Source: CAZSMC01 sp964607755
Lineage (GTDB): Bacteria; Zhuqueibacterota; Zhuqueibacteria; Residuimicrobiales; Krinioviventaceae
Direction of reading: 5' to 3'
Assembly (NCBI GenBank): GCA_964607755.1
Contig: CAZSMC010000015.1
Location: 9,585-73,584 of the forward strand
Length of the DNA stretch: 64,000 bases
Shown here: piece after piece, positions 50,559 to 59,872 of the stretch
Layout of the letters: every line of letters begins with the position of its first letter
How positions within the stretch are numbered: the first letter of the stretch is position 1
Position numbers and translations under genes: made by a program
The notes under the pieces: generated by a model
What the model saw: only the letters and a program-made list of their open reading frames with translations
Told to the model about the DNA's origin: nothing
The model's database searches: none

Positions 50559-53291
50559 ATGGATGTCAAGCAATTCACAATTATTTTTTTCCTTTTAACT
50601 TTGCTTTTTATTTGCTGCGCTGATGACAAAAAGGATTCAGTTACAGGTCCGGAAAATACCGAAGAATTGGTTCTTTCTGAAAAAGCCAAGATTATCAGTC
50701 CGAGTGATTGGAAAAAGTATTTGCTCTACCAAACCCAACTGGATAGCGGACTGAAAAAGTCATCTGTCAGCAATGGCTATAGCATGAGGTACGTTTTTGA
50801 CAAGGCGATTCAGGATTATTATTCCCTTGAGCAAGGCGATATCCTGCTGGCAAAGATTGGCGAAGGCATTTGCGAGAAAATTACAAGAATACCGGAAAAA
50901 GCAGAAGAATTGTGGATCGAGACCGGATTCGCGTCTTTAGCCGAGGCAATCAAGCAGGGACGTATTCAGTTCTCTCACAAATTCACTGAAGGGGAAGGTA
51001 GGAATCTGAAAAAAGGGGTTGAGCTGGAGACAGAACAAGGAGTAATGTACACTGAGCTCATCGACGTTGACTTGTGGCGGCAGGGAGGCGCCGCTGTCAC
51101 TGCTAATGGCAGTTTCAGTATTGTACCGGAAATCAAGGGCGATTTGCTTTTTAGCTATCACAGTTTGGAAGAACTTGAACTTGATTTTATCCTTTCACAG
51201 GACCTTGATTTGACAGTCACATCCGGTTTTGCGGAATTAAGTTACAAGCCTGATGATTATTTTCTGGGTTCTATTGAATTTGGCACCTATCCGGTTCCGG
51301 GAGCCGGCATACCGCTGACGATTACACCGGAAATGGAACTGTTCATTGGCGTGAATTTTGACCTGAGTTCAGAACTTACCACCGGGTTGAAGCAAACTCT
51401 GATTTATGAACAAACACTGGCCTATAAAAATACGAATTGGAATGCAAAATCGGACACGACTCTCACGATTAAAATGAAAGAATGTGAATTGACCGGTAAC
51501 GCACAAGCTATGATCTATGTGAAGCCTCAATTGAATTTCAAGATTTATAAATCGTTGGCGCCTCATGTGAGTATGAGTTTATTCAGTGAACTTGATGCCG
51601 ATATACAGTACACGCCGTGGTGGCAATTGTATTGCGGCTTGTCCGCTGGCGTCGGAGTGTCCATGGATATTCTCGACCGGAATGTTTTGGATTACGATCC
51701 TGGGATTATAGAAATCTACCGGCGAAAAATCGGCGAATCCGCTGAAGCGTTCGATAATCCGGTGCTGAAAGTGACGCCTTCATCCATTGATTGTGGTTCC
51801 GGCCCTCAATCCGAGGCCGGTATCGCCACATTGGAGATTGAGAACACCGGCACAGGCCGATTAACCTGGACAGTCACTTCTGACAAGGAATGGATCAAAA
51901 TTATTAAAAGCAGTGGAGAGATAACCACGGAAAAAGCCACAGTCGGTGTGCGGGTCGAACGAAGTATGCTGTCCGCCGGATCACACTCGGGAACAATTAC
52001 TGTGGACTCGAATGGCGGTCAGGCAAGCATTCCGGTTAAAGTGCAGGTGGAATCGTCGGAACTGGAGATCATTTTGCCCAACATGACCACAGCCTGGGTG
52101 CAGGGACAGCAGAATGTGCCCATTCGCTGGGAAACAGGCGGATTGGGAGGAGAGGTTCATCTTGCCTTGTTAAGGGCAAGCAGTTTTGTGGAAACCATCA
52201 TTAAAAATACAGAGAATGACGGAGAATACGATAACTATGATGTACCGGAAAAGCTCCCGCCCGGAGATGAATATAAAATCTACATCACCTCGCCCTCGAC
52301 CGGAAAACACGCTACCAGCCAGACGTTTCAAGTAAAAGCAAAAGATGAGGCATCCATCACTGTGACGTTGCCCAACGAACAAACAGTATGGACAAAAGGT
52401 GAACCGGCGGGACAGATTCAGTGGACCACAACAGGAGATATGCACAGCTATGTACGAATCAATCTTCTCCGCGGCTTTTCTGCTGTAGATGAGATTGCCG
52501 ACAATGTTCCCAACAACGGCTCGTACCAAGGATATACTGTACCTGCCAACCTTGCAACTGGTGCGGGTTATAGAGTGCAGGTACATACGATGGATTTTCA
52601 GACTGTCGGATATAGCGAAGAATTCACTATTCAAGATGCCGGCGGGTCTGAGCCCGGAACGGTCACGGATATAGACGGCAATGTGTATAAAACCGTCAAA
52701 ATCGGCGACCAGTGGTGGTTGGCTGAAAACCTGAAAGTGACGCATTACCGGAATGGGGATCCGATTCCGAGTGTAACCAATAATAATGATTGGGAAAACC
52801 TGTCAACCGGTGCCTATTGTGTTTATGATAATGATGAGAGCTATGCAGAAACCTATGGTTATTTATACAACTGGTATGCTGTGAACGACAGCCGTAAAAT
52901 TGCACCGGAAGGCTGGCATGTACCGACAGATGATGAATGGAAAATGTTGGAGATATACCTGGGTATGAGCCCCTCTGAAGCGGATGAAGACTATTGGCGC
53001 GGTTCACCTGTCGGCAGCAAACTGGCAGGCAATGCGTCATTATGGCCAGACGGGGATTTGATAGACAATTCCGCGTTTGGTAAAAGTGGTTTTACCGCAC
53101 TTCCAGCGGGATTTCGTGATGACTATGATGGTTCATTCTCCAGCATTGGCGGCAGCGCTCTCTTCTGGTCTGTCACTGAGACTAATGACAAATGGTCATG
53201 GAGTCGGCATCTGGTTTTCCACAAGTCAGAGGTTGAACGTGACAAGGATTCAAAAGAACGAGGATACTCTGTACGATTAGTGAAAGATTAA
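50559..53291 (+). CDS. multidomain lipoprotein: BACON, two Kre9/KNH-like domains, Fibrobacter major paralogous domain
   Basis: A 910-residue lipoprotein (signal IIFFLLTLLFICC). Residues about 25-400 are unique, beta-rich and without a family I recognise (DLTVTSGFAELSYKPDDYFLG). About 405-500 is a BACON domain (LKVTPSSIDCGSG, GTGRLTWTVTSDKEWI). Two tandem KNH-like modules follow (PNMTTAWVQGQQNVPIRWETG; PNEQTVWTKGEPAGQIQWTTTG), each ending in a PxxLxxGxxYKIxI strand. The final about 200 residues form the Fib_succ_major paralogous domain (DIDGNVYKTVKIGDQWWLAENL, GWHVPTDDEWKMLE, SGFTALPAGFRDDYDGSF). It is probably surface-exposed and glycan-binding. AAAGGAGGT precedes the ATG. Confidence 0.85.
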   Translation: MDVKQFTIIFFLLTLLFICCADDKKDSVTGPENTEELVLSEKAKIISPSDWKKYLLYQTQLDSGLKKSSVSNGYSMRYVFDKAIQDYYSLEQGDILLAKIGEGICEKITRIPEKAEELWIETGFASLAEAIKQGRIQFSHKFTEGEGRNLKKGVELETEQGVMYTELIDVDLWRQGGAAVTANGSFSIVPEIKGDLLFSYHSLEELELDFILSQDLDLTVTSGFAELSYKPDDYFLGSIEFGTYPVPGAGIPLTITPEMELFIGVNFDLSSELTTGLKQTLIYEQTLAYKNTNWNAKSDTTLTIKMKECELTGNAQAMIYVKPQLNFKIYKSLAPHVSMSLFSELDADIQYTPWWQLYCGLSAGVGVSMDILDRNVLDYDPGIIEIYRRKIGESAEAFDNPVLKVTPSSIDCGSGPQSEAGIATLEIENTGTGRLTWTVTSDKEWIKIIKSSGEITTEKATVGVRVERSMLSAGSHSGTITVDSNGGQASIPVKVQVESSELEIILPNMTTAWVQGQQNVPIRWETGGLGGEVHLALLRASSFVETIIKNTENDGEYDNYDVPEKLPPGDEYKIYITSPSTGKHATSQTFQVKAKDEASITVTLPNEQTVWTKGEPAGQIQWTTTGDMHSYVRINLLRGFSAVDEIADNVPNNGSYQGYTVPANLATGAGYRVQVHTMDFQTVGYSEEFTIQDAGGSEPGTVTDIDGNVYKTVKIGDQWWLAENLKVTHYRNGDPIPSVTNNNDWENLSTGAYCVYDNDESYAETYGYLYNWYAVNDSRKIAPEGWHVPTDDEWKMLEIYLGMSPSEADEDYWRGSPVGSKLAGNASLWPDGDLIDNSAFGKSGFTALPAGFRDDYDGSFSSIGGSALFWSVTETNDKWSWSRHLVFHKSEVERDKDSKERGYSVRLVKD

Positions 53292-53493
53292 TCGATTTTT
53301 CGACTCATATTCAATCCGAGTTCGTTATATCACAGATTGAATAATGTTGTAGTAAAAACTGCTTGTAGAACTATTGGTCATTTGAACAATTTTGAAATTG
53401 TTATCATTTGTGAAAATAAATTGAGAATTTGTTGAGAGGAGTTAAAAGGCTATTGCCTAAACTAATACATTTTATAACATAAAAGCATTGTCA

Positions 53494-53991
53494 TCATTCT
53501 TTACCCTCATCAAACAAACGCAACCACTCCTTCAGCTCTTGTTGGGACATGTTGACATTGTACTTTTTTTCAGCACCATGAGATTTAGGTTGCGGTTTTG
53601 CCTCGATCCGGTCGCGAAAGGATTCTACGCTCTCACCACGACAACCGTAAGCTTTTGCCTGTCGCGACAATCCCCGGTCCGAGGTGACAAGCGTGATGCT
53701 CCCGGGATTTTTAGCTGCGTGTATCATCTTTAAAATCATTGGATCGGCTTTTTGCGGTGCTCTGGAAAATCTCACATGAATCCCCTTTGGCCGGTGCTTC
53801 TTCATGATTCCTTTCACATCCTGACCATCAAAGACAATGGTGATTTCCATTTGTTTGTTACCACGATAGGCAATCAACTGGTGGATTAATCGTTCTCTCG
53901 CCTCCAGCAAGGCATCGTCCTGATCCCAATCGATCTTGTACAATCGCATGATAAAGTTATAACCGTCGATGATAATATGTGGTTTCGCCAT
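53494..53991 (-). CDS. NYN-domain (YacP/Rae1-like) putative ribonuclease
   Basis: The 165-residue protein begins HIIIDGYNFIMRLYKID and has IVFDGQDVKG and ITLVTSDRGLSRQAKAYGC. These are the NYN/PIN-like acidic positions of YacP-type RNases, which in Bacillus cleave mRNA in the ribosomal A site. Residues about 125-165 form a charged C-terminal tail. It is cytosolic and stands alone, convergent to the large lipoprotein gene with 202 bases between that contain only a weak AACAATTT/AAATTGTT hairpin. Family call firm; biological role inferred. Confidence 0.87.
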   Translation of the reverse strand: MAKPHIIIDGYNFIMRLYKIDWDQDDALLEARERLIHQLIAYRGNKQMEITIVFDGQDVKGIMKKHRPKGIHVRFSRAPQKADPMILKMIHAAKNPGSITLVTSDRGLSRQAKAYGCRGESVESFRDRIEAKPQPKSHGAEKKYNVNMSQQELKEWLRLFDEGKE

Positions 53992-54147
53992 TATGACCCC
54001 TGCGGATTCCTGCCTTTTGACATTTTTTGTATACCACTGAATATAACAATTTTTAAAACCAAATCAATCATACGAATCAAGTAGTATTTTGAATCTCTGA
54101 CAAAATTCCTTAGATTTTCTCAACCATCGAATGCAGGAGTTTCAGTT

Positions 54148-54802
54148 ATGATGAACTACGTCTGGCTCGGGCTCATTGCCGTTTCAGTGATTGTTGCGAT
54201 ATTTACCGGTACAGTTCAGGACGTCACCCAAAGCGCTATCGACATGGCCGGTACGGCCGTTGAAATCGCCATTGGTCTGATCGGCATTATGACGCTATGG
54301 CTCGGCATCATGAAAATCGCCGAAGAAGCGGGCATGATCAACCTGCTCGCCCGGTGTATCAAGCCGGTTTCCAAACGGCTTTTCCCGGATATACCGCAGA
54401 ACCATCCGGCGATCGGTTCGATGATGCTCAATATCGCTGCAAACTGGCTGGGACTCGGCAACGCCGCCACACCGTTCGGCATCAAAGCGATGGAGCAGCT
54501 TCAAAAACTTAATCCCAAAGAAGAAACGGCGACGAATGCTGAAATTATGTTTCTGGGGCTAAATACGGCCAGCATCACATTTATCCCCATGACGATTATC
54601 GGCGTGCGAACCAGTCTTGGGTCGGACCACCCCACAGCCATCATTGGCACAACGATTTTTTCGTCATTAATGGCGACGATTACGGTTATTCTTACCGTGT
54701 CGCTGTTTTCAGCAATGAGCAGCGAACGATCTCTTGTTGAAATTATGAAACAACATTGGCGCGGTGTGAGTATTTTTTTGTCTGTAGCTTTTTTATTTTT
54801 TG
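54148..54802 (+). CDS. nucleoside-recognition (SpmA-like) membrane protein, 3' part lost in gap
   Basis: A partial 218-residue reading: MMNYVWLGLIAVSVIVAIFTG, WLGIMKIAEEAGMINLLARCI, and NIAANWLGLGNAATPFGIKAMEQLQ are the landmarks of SpmA-type nucleoside-recognition/Gate domains. The visible part ends in a membrane segment (IFLSVAFLFF) at the gap. In many FCB bacteria SpmA and SpmB halves are fused in one protein of about 400 residues; the second half would have started about here, so it may lie in the missing sequence. AGGAG is eight bases before the ATG. The transported substrate is unknown. Confidence 0.87.
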
Positions 54803-54902
54803 NNNNNNNNNNNNNNNNNNNNNNNNNNNNNNNNNNNNNNNNNNNNNNNNNNNNNNNNNNNNNNNNNNNNNNNNNNNNNNNNNNNNNNNNNNNNNNNNNN
54901 NN
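54803..54902. other. scaffold gap (100 N)
   Basis: A run of 100 N that removes the 3' end of the SpmA-like gene and the 3' end of the Phd/YefM antitoxin gene. Any toxin gene partnered with the antitoxin would also lie here. Confidence 0.99.
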
Positions 54903-54997
54903 TTGTTGAGAATAATCATGGGCTCTGCATCGGCGAGCACCTGATCGATGAGTCTATCGAGTTCTTTTTTTGCTTTTTTCGTCGTTATTGCGTTCAT
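54903..54997 (-). CDS. Phd/YefM-family antitoxin, N-terminal part
   Basis: Thirty-one residues are visible, MNAITTKKAKKELDRLIDQV followed by LADAEPMIILN, before the gap. The pattern (an N-terminal MxAIT, then a helix, then EPxIIxx) is that of the DNA-binding N-terminus of Phd/YefM antitoxins. AAGGA precedes the ATG. The partner toxin (RelE/YoeB or Doc type) is normally downstream, which here means inside the missing sequence. The identification rests on a short segment. Confidence 0.7.
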
Positions 54998-55318
54998 AAC
55001 AAGTCCTTTATTTCAAAATTTATTTTCAATGTAAACAATAATAGCATAGCATGCAAGAGTGAAATACCCGACGCCGATTGTGTTAGTGTAATATCTGTAC
55101 TTTGAAGCAAAGTCGCTGTGAGGTACTGATATTTCATATCCTCTACCGGATATATGATAGTTTGCTGTTTAGCTTTCAGCATTTTTAAAAAAAACAATAC
55201 CCTATATAGTAGATTACTCAAATCAGATATCAACAAATTTAGTTTTTTCGATTTCCTACTTTTGCTATATTATCCCTTGAAATAGTTACCGATCTCGATA
55301 TCCGATATCCTTGTACTA
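54998..55318. other. 321-base interval without a supported gene
   Basis: AT-rich sequence between the antitoxin start and mutY. An 80-codon minus-strand frame (54994-55236) overlaps the antitoxin start by four bases but looks like a random translation. The control regions of both flanking genes should lie here; I could not pick out a convincing promoter. Confidence 0.4.
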
Positions 55319-56428
55319 ATGACATCCCAACCACACATGAGTCTGCTTATGGAATGGACGACTGAACAAATAAAAACTCTCCGAAAAAATCTTTTAACTT
55401 GGTACGCCAGAGAATTCCGTGACCTTCCCTGGCGAAAAACAAAAAATCCCTACAAAATCTGGGTGTCCGAGATTATGCTGCAGCAGACTCAGGTTAAAAA
55501 AGTCATTCCTTATTATCTTGAATTTGTCCGGACATTCCCGACCATTGCCGATCTTGCCAAAGCAGATCTGTCCAGGGTGTTGAAAAAATGGGAAGGTCTT
55601 GGCTACTATGCGCGTGCCAGAAATTTGAAAAAAGCGGCTCAAAAGATTATGGAAGAAATGAACGGCCAGTTTCCGCATACTCTGTATGGAATGCTGAGCT
55701 TACCCGGCATCGGGCCTTACACAGTGTCGGCCATTGCCAGCATTGCTTTCGGTTCTGTCGAACCGGTTGTCGACGGCAATGTTAACCGTGTCCTGTGCCG
55801 GGTCTTAAAAATCGAACACAATCCAAAATCATCCAAAGGTCGGGAAATAGTTTATCAGCACGCCATTCAATTCATTTCACCGAACTGTCCTGGGGATTAC
55901 AATCAGGCGATTATGGAACTTGGTGCACTTATTTGCAAGCCAAAGCAGCCAACTTGTCGTGCGTGTCCGATAGCTGAATTGTGTGACGCCTATGAAGAGG
56001 ATTTGCAGCAACTTTATCCTCGAATATCTGCAAAGCGCGATCGGCCTCATCACATTATTGCTGCGGGTTTGGTGTGGCGAGACGGCGAGCTTTTAATCGA
56101 TCGCCGTCGAGAAGACGCCATGCTCGGTGGGTTGTGGGAGTTTCCCGGCGGCAAAGTTAAACCGGATGAAATCCCCTCCGAGGCGGTAGTACGCGAGGTT
56201 GAAGAAGAGGTGGATGTGAAAGTCGCTACAGATCACTTGTTTATGATCGTGAATCACCAGTATTCTCACTTTACAATCACGCTGCATGTTTTTCATTGTC
56301 ACTATCTATCCGGTAATCCAAGAGCATTAGGATGCAGCGAATGGCGGTGGGTTAGAAAAGAAGAGTTGAAGGATTTTGCATTTCCACGGGCAAATGTCAA
56401 AGTTATTGAAAAATTGTTAAATGAATAA
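55319..56428 (+). CDS. mutY: A/G-specific adenine glycosylase
   Basis: A 369-residue base-excision repair enzyme that removes adenine mispaired with 8-oxoguanine. The catalytic Glu51 is in SEIMLQQTQV; the helix-hairpin-helix is LPGIGPYTVSAIASIAFG; the essential Asp152 is in VVDGNVNR. The four iron-sulfur cysteines follow in order (C206, C213, C216, C222, spacing 6-2-5). A C-terminal NUDIX-like domain has GGKVKPDEIPSEAVVREVEE with an intact Nudix box. The ATG at 55319 has no clear ribosome site; Met11 (55349) is an equally plausible start. It leads the ablA transcript by 15 bases. Confidence 0.95.
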   Translation: MTSQPHMSLLMEWTTEQIKTLRKNLLTWYAREFRDLPWRKTKNPYKIWVSEIMLQQTQVKKVIPYYLEFVRTFPTIADLAKADLSRVLKKWEGLGYYARARNLKKAAQKIMEEMNGQFPHTLYGMLSLPGIGPYTVSAIASIAFGSVEPVVDGNVNRVLCRVLKIEHNPKSSKGREIVYQHAIQFISPNCPGDYNQAIMELGALICKPKQPTCRACPIAELCDAYEEDLQQLYPRISAKRDRPHHIIAAGLVWRDGELLIDRRREDAMLGGLWEFPGGKVKPDEIPSEAVVREVEEEVDVKVATDHLFMIVNHQYSHFTITLHVFHCHYLSGNPRALGCSEWRWVRKEELKDFAFPRANVKVIEKLLNE

Positions 56429-56443
56429 TTTAGGGACGTTAAA

Positions 56444-57772
56444 ATGCATATTTATACTGATAAACAAAAAACATTGGCTGAAAAGATCGACAAAGATGCG
56501 GTGAAAAAACACTGGAAGGACTGGCGATGGCAGAGAAAACATGTGATCACCACGATTTCAGAGTTTGAAAAACTAACCGGCATCACCTTCGATGCGGCGG
56601 AGAGAAAGGAACTTGAAAAAACAACAGGTAAATTTCCTTTGTCTATAACGCCTTATTATCTGTCGCTCATTGATGTTGAAAATTATAAAAACGATCCCAT
56701 TTTTCTGCAATCGTTTCCTGTTCCTTCTGAACTTACGATTAATGATGCCGACATGGCCGATCCACTGGCAGAGGATAAGGACAGTCCGGTCCCAAATATT
56801 ACTCATAGATATCCGGACCGGGTATTGTTCCATGTCAGTAATGTGTGTGCCATGTATTGTCGTCATTGCACCCGGAAACGCAAAGTAGGCGATGTGGACT
56901 ATATCCCAACTAAAGAATCTTTGCGGGAGGGCATCGAGTATATAAAAAATACACCAAACGTACGCGATGTGTTGCTCTCCGGTGGCGATCCGTTTCTTTT
57001 AGGCGATCATTATCTGGACTGGCTGCTATCGGAAATTACATCCATCGAACACGTTGAAATCGTACGTATCGGTACCAGAACGCCGGTGGTTTTGCCATAC
57101 CGCATTACCAATAATTTGATTACTGTGTTGAAAAAATATCAACCGTTGTGGATCAATACGCACTTTAACCATCCGCGCGAATTAACAGCTTCTTCAAAAG
57201 AAGCGGTTGCCAAACTTGCGAATGCCGGCTTTCCTCTGGGGAATCAATCCGTCCTGTTAGCAGGAATTAACGATTGCCCAAGAATCATGAAAAATCTGGT
57301 GCACAAGCTTGTGCAAAATCGGATTCGGCCGTATTATCTATACCAGTGCGACCTCTCCGAAGGTTTGACACATTTGCGCACACCTGTTGGCAAGGGCATT
57401 GAAATCATTGAAAGCCTGATCGGCCACACCAGCGGATTCGCTGTACCGACCTACGTGATCGACGCGCCTGGCGGCGGCGGTAAAATTCCGGTGATGCCAA
57501 ATTATCTGGTATCATGGTCAACCAATAAGGTTGTGTTGCGAAATTATGAAGGTGTCATCACAACGTACAAGGAACCGGATTCTTACGAACCCTATTTTTG
57601 TGATCGCAACTGCAAGTCGTGCGATATTCAATTGTATCTCGAAGGCGCGGACGAATATAAATCCACTGGTATTGCAGAATTATTAGCCGATTATGATGAG
57701 AATTATTCTCTTATACCAGAAAGCCTCGACAGAATGACCCGCAGGAAAGATAATAATAACGGCAAGGAATAG
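56444..57772 (+). CDS. ablA: lysine 2,3-aminomutase (radical SAM, PLP)
   Basis: The 442-residue enzyme converts L-alpha-lysine to L-beta-lysine. The radical SAM cysteines are 135, 139 and 142 (CAMYCRHC). PGGGGKIPVMPNY carries the PLP-binding lysine, and CDRNCKSC near the C-terminus matches the structural metal-binding cysteines. The close homologue glutamate 2,3-aminomutase cannot be excluded from motifs alone. But the AblB-like acetyltransferase two genes downstream argues for lysine and for production of the osmolyte N-epsilon-acetyl-beta-lysine. AGGGA precedes the ATG; the stop is 1 base before the next ATG. Confidence 0.93.
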   Translation: MHIYTDKQKTLAEKIDKDAVKKHWKDWRWQRKHVITTISEFEKLTGITFDAAERKELEKTTGKFPLSITPYYLSLIDVENYKNDPIFLQSFPVPSELTINDADMADPLAEDKDSPVPNITHRYPDRVLFHVSNVCAMYCRHCTRKRKVGDVDYIPTKESLREGIEYIKNTPNVRDVLLSGGDPFLLGDHYLDWLLSEITSIEHVEIVRIGTRTPVVLPYRITNNLITVLKKYQPLWINTHFNHPRELTASSKEAVAKLANAGFPLGNQSVLLAGINDCPRIMKNLVHKLVQNRIRPYYLYQCDLSEGLTHLRTPVGKGIEIIESLIGHTSGFAVPTYVIDAPGGGGKIPVMPNYLVSWSTNKVVLRNYEGVITTYKEPDSYEPYFCDRNCKSCDIQLYLEGADEYKSTGIAELLADYDENYSLIPESLDRMTRRKDNNNGKE

Positions 57773-57773
57773 C

Positions 57774-59189
57774 ATGCATGCTTTAGATTTTGTAATCTTT
57801 GCAGTTTATTTTGCTATTGTTCTTTACATTGGATTTTACTTTTTTCGCAAAAATACGAATCGCGAGGAATATTATATCGGCGGTCGGTCTATGTCCGCAG
57901 GCCACATTGGTTTTTCCATTGTAGCTACGGATGTGGGCGGCGGATTTTCCATCGGGCTTGGCGGACTCGGTTTTGTGATGGGGCTGTCCGGAAGCTGGCT
58001 GCTGTTTACCGGTCTTGTTGGGGCCTGGTTGGCTGCGATTTTTATTATCCCCAAAATCAAAAAAAATGATGCAGAAAAGGGGCTGTTGACTTTTCCGGAT
58101 TTCTTACGATTGCACTATAACGAAAAGGTCGCCGTGTCTGCCGCGTTGATATCCGGGATCGGCTATCTCGGTTTCACATCAGCGCAAATTCTGGCCGGTG
58201 CCAAGTTAGCTGCCGGAACCGTTTTTTCCAACGTCCAGATCATGCGGCCTTTGGATTTATCGTTGTACATCATGACAACGATTATCATTTTGTACACCGT
58301 CATGGGTGGACTAAAAGCGGTCATTTATACCGACACGTTTCAATGGATGATTTTGCTGAGCGGACTCATCATTTTTGGACTGCCATTTGCCTACGTTAAG
58401 GTGGGAGGGATGCAGGTTCTGTTGCGAGAATTGCCAACGGAGTTTTTCTCACTTGGCAACTTGACCGTCTCGCAATTTTTAAACTGGTTTTTTACCATTG
58501 TGCCGATTTGGTTCATCGCCATGACGCTTTATCAACGAATTTATGCGTGCAAGGATGTAAAATCAGCGAGACGGGCTTTTTATCTGGCCGGTATCCTTGA
58601 ATATCCGCTCATGGCATTTGCCGGCGTTATTCTGGGTATGATTGCCAGAATCTATTTCCCGGCCGTGGATTCAGAAATGGCAATGCCCATGCTGCTGAAA
58701 AAGATATTACCAATCGGTATCAAGGGCGTTGTTATTGCGGCATACTTTTCAGCCATCATGTCCACAGCAGATAGCTGTTTAATTGCCTCGTCCGGGAATG
58801 TCGTCAATGATGTGATTGAGAAGCTTTTTGTGAAAAGAGCGTCTCACAAAAAAATGATTCTGCTGAGTCAGGGCGTGACACTTGTGATTGGTTTTATCAC
58901 TTTTATCATCGCCAAATCATATACCACTGTTTTGGAGATCATCTTGCACGCCTACTCTTTTATGGTGGCCGGACTTTTGGTGCCAACGCTGATGGCCTAT
59001 TTTTCGCGTCATACCAGTTCGCGCGCTGCACTGGTGAGCATGTTCGGCGGTGGCGGATTGACGCTTTTTCTCATCTTTTCACAAGTTGAAACACTATACG
59101 ATCTGGATGCCAGTATCTGGGGGCTTGCATTTTCAGCTTTGCTGTATTTTAGTGCTTTGATTATTGAAAAAAATATTAACCGAGGATAA
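57774..59189 (+). CDS. sodium:solute symporter (SSS family)
   Basis: A 471-residue, about 13-helix transporter. Landmarks: YIGGRSMSAGHIGFSIVATDVGGGFSIG, TFPDFLRLHYNEKVAVSAALISGIGYLGF, VIYTDTFQWMILLSG, and AAYFSAIMSTADSCLIASSGNVVNDV, which carries the Na+-site serines of the family. It lies between ablA and ablB, 1 base after the first and 2 before the second, with AAGGA upstream. Inference: uptake of lysine or of a compatible solute in an osmotic response. SSS members also move sugars, proline and nucleosides, so the substrate is unproven. Confidence 0.92.
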   Translation: MHALDFVIFAVYFAIVLYIGFYFFRKNTNREEYYIGGRSMSAGHIGFSIVATDVGGGFSIGLGGLGFVMGLSGSWLLFTGLVGAWLAAIFIIPKIKKNDAEKGLLTFPDFLRLHYNEKVAVSAALISGIGYLGFTSAQILAGAKLAAGTVFSNVQIMRPLDLSLYIMTTIIILYTVMGGLKAVIYTDTFQWMILLSGLIIFGLPFAYVKVGGMQVLLRELPTEFFSLGNLTVSQFLNWFFTIVPIWFIAMTLYQRIYACKDVKSARRAFYLAGILEYPLMAFAGVILGMIARIYFPAVDSEMAMPMLLKKILPIGIKGVVIAAYFSAIMSTADSCLIASSGNVVNDVIEKLFVKRASHKKMILLSQGVTLVIGFITFIIAKSYTTVLEIILHAYSFMVAGLLVPTLMAYFSRHTSSRAALVSMFGGGGLTLFLIFSQVETLYDLDASIWGLAFSALLYFSALIIEKNINRG

Positions 59190-59191
59190 AT

Positions 59192-59772
59192 ATGTACGAT
59201 AAAATAGAAAAAATTGGCCAGTCCCTTTTACAACACGGCCCTTATAACGACCGGGTGTACCTGATGAAACTGGCACCTAAGGATAAACATACAATCATGG
59301 GCAAATTGGATGATATGGCTATGCATCATGATTATTCCAAAATATTTTGCAAGGTACCGGGCTGGGCTGCATTTCCGCAGGAGCATTACCAGCAGGAAGC
59401 GCACATTCCGAGATTTTATAACGGAAATGAAGGCGCTCATTTTCTGGCAAAATATAACGATCCGGCACGGCAGAAAATAACTCCGGATAATAAACAAAAA
59501 ATGGCGGATATTTTGAATATTGCGCGTTTAAAGGAAAAAAAGAAGAATCGCGATTTGGCGCCTTGTTTTGCTATCCGTGAGTTGGACACACATGACGTTC
59601 TTTCTTTAACTGAATTATATGCTGCAGTTTTTAAAACCTATCCGTTCCCGATTTTTGAACCGGCTTTTATTAAAAAAACGATGGGGCAGAATGTGCGGTA
59701 TTTTGGTGTGTTCAATGAAGGCCAGCTTGTTGCAGCCTCATCAGCGGAAATGGACAAACAGGGACAAAATGT
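59192..59772 (+). CDS. ablB: beta-lysine N6-acetyltransferase (GNAT), 3' part lost in gap
   Basis: The visible 194 residues have an N-terminal part KIFCKVPGWAAFPQEHYQQEAHIPRFYNG, a linker region, and the start of a GNAT domain (CFAIRELDTHDVLSLTELYAAVFKTYPFPIF, YFGVFNEGQLVAASSAEMDKQGQN). This two-part build is that of AblB-type putative beta-lysine acetyltransferases, which make N-epsilon-acetyl-beta-lysine from beta-lysine and acetyl-CoA. The acetyl-CoA-binding loop falls in the gap. It starts two bases after the SSS gene with GAGGA upstream. Its pairing with ablA is the main support. Confidence 0.85.
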
Positions 59773-59872
59773 NNNNNNNNNNNNNNNNNNNNNNNNNNNN
59801 NNNNNNNNNNNNNNNNNNNNNNNNNNNNNNNNNNNNNNNNNNNNNNNNNNNNNNNNNNNNNNNNNNNNNNNN
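59773..59872. other. scaffold gap (100 N)
   Basis: A run of 100 N between two converging genes; it removes the 3' ends of ablB and of the SMP-30-like gene. About 80 or more codons of ablB seem missing, which already exceeds 100 bases. Confidence 0.99.

Noticed and set aside
53292..53493. AACAATTT/AAATTGTT palindrome in the convergent interval
   Set aside because: The stem is wholly A/T apart from one pair per arm and lacks a following T-run, so it is too weak to call a terminator.
54994..55236. 80-codon minus-strand frame overlapping the Phd/YefM start by ATGA
   Set aside because: The translation has no recognisable family, is rich in leucine/isoleucine from AT-rich DNA and lacks a ribosome site. 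The four-base overlap alone is weak support.
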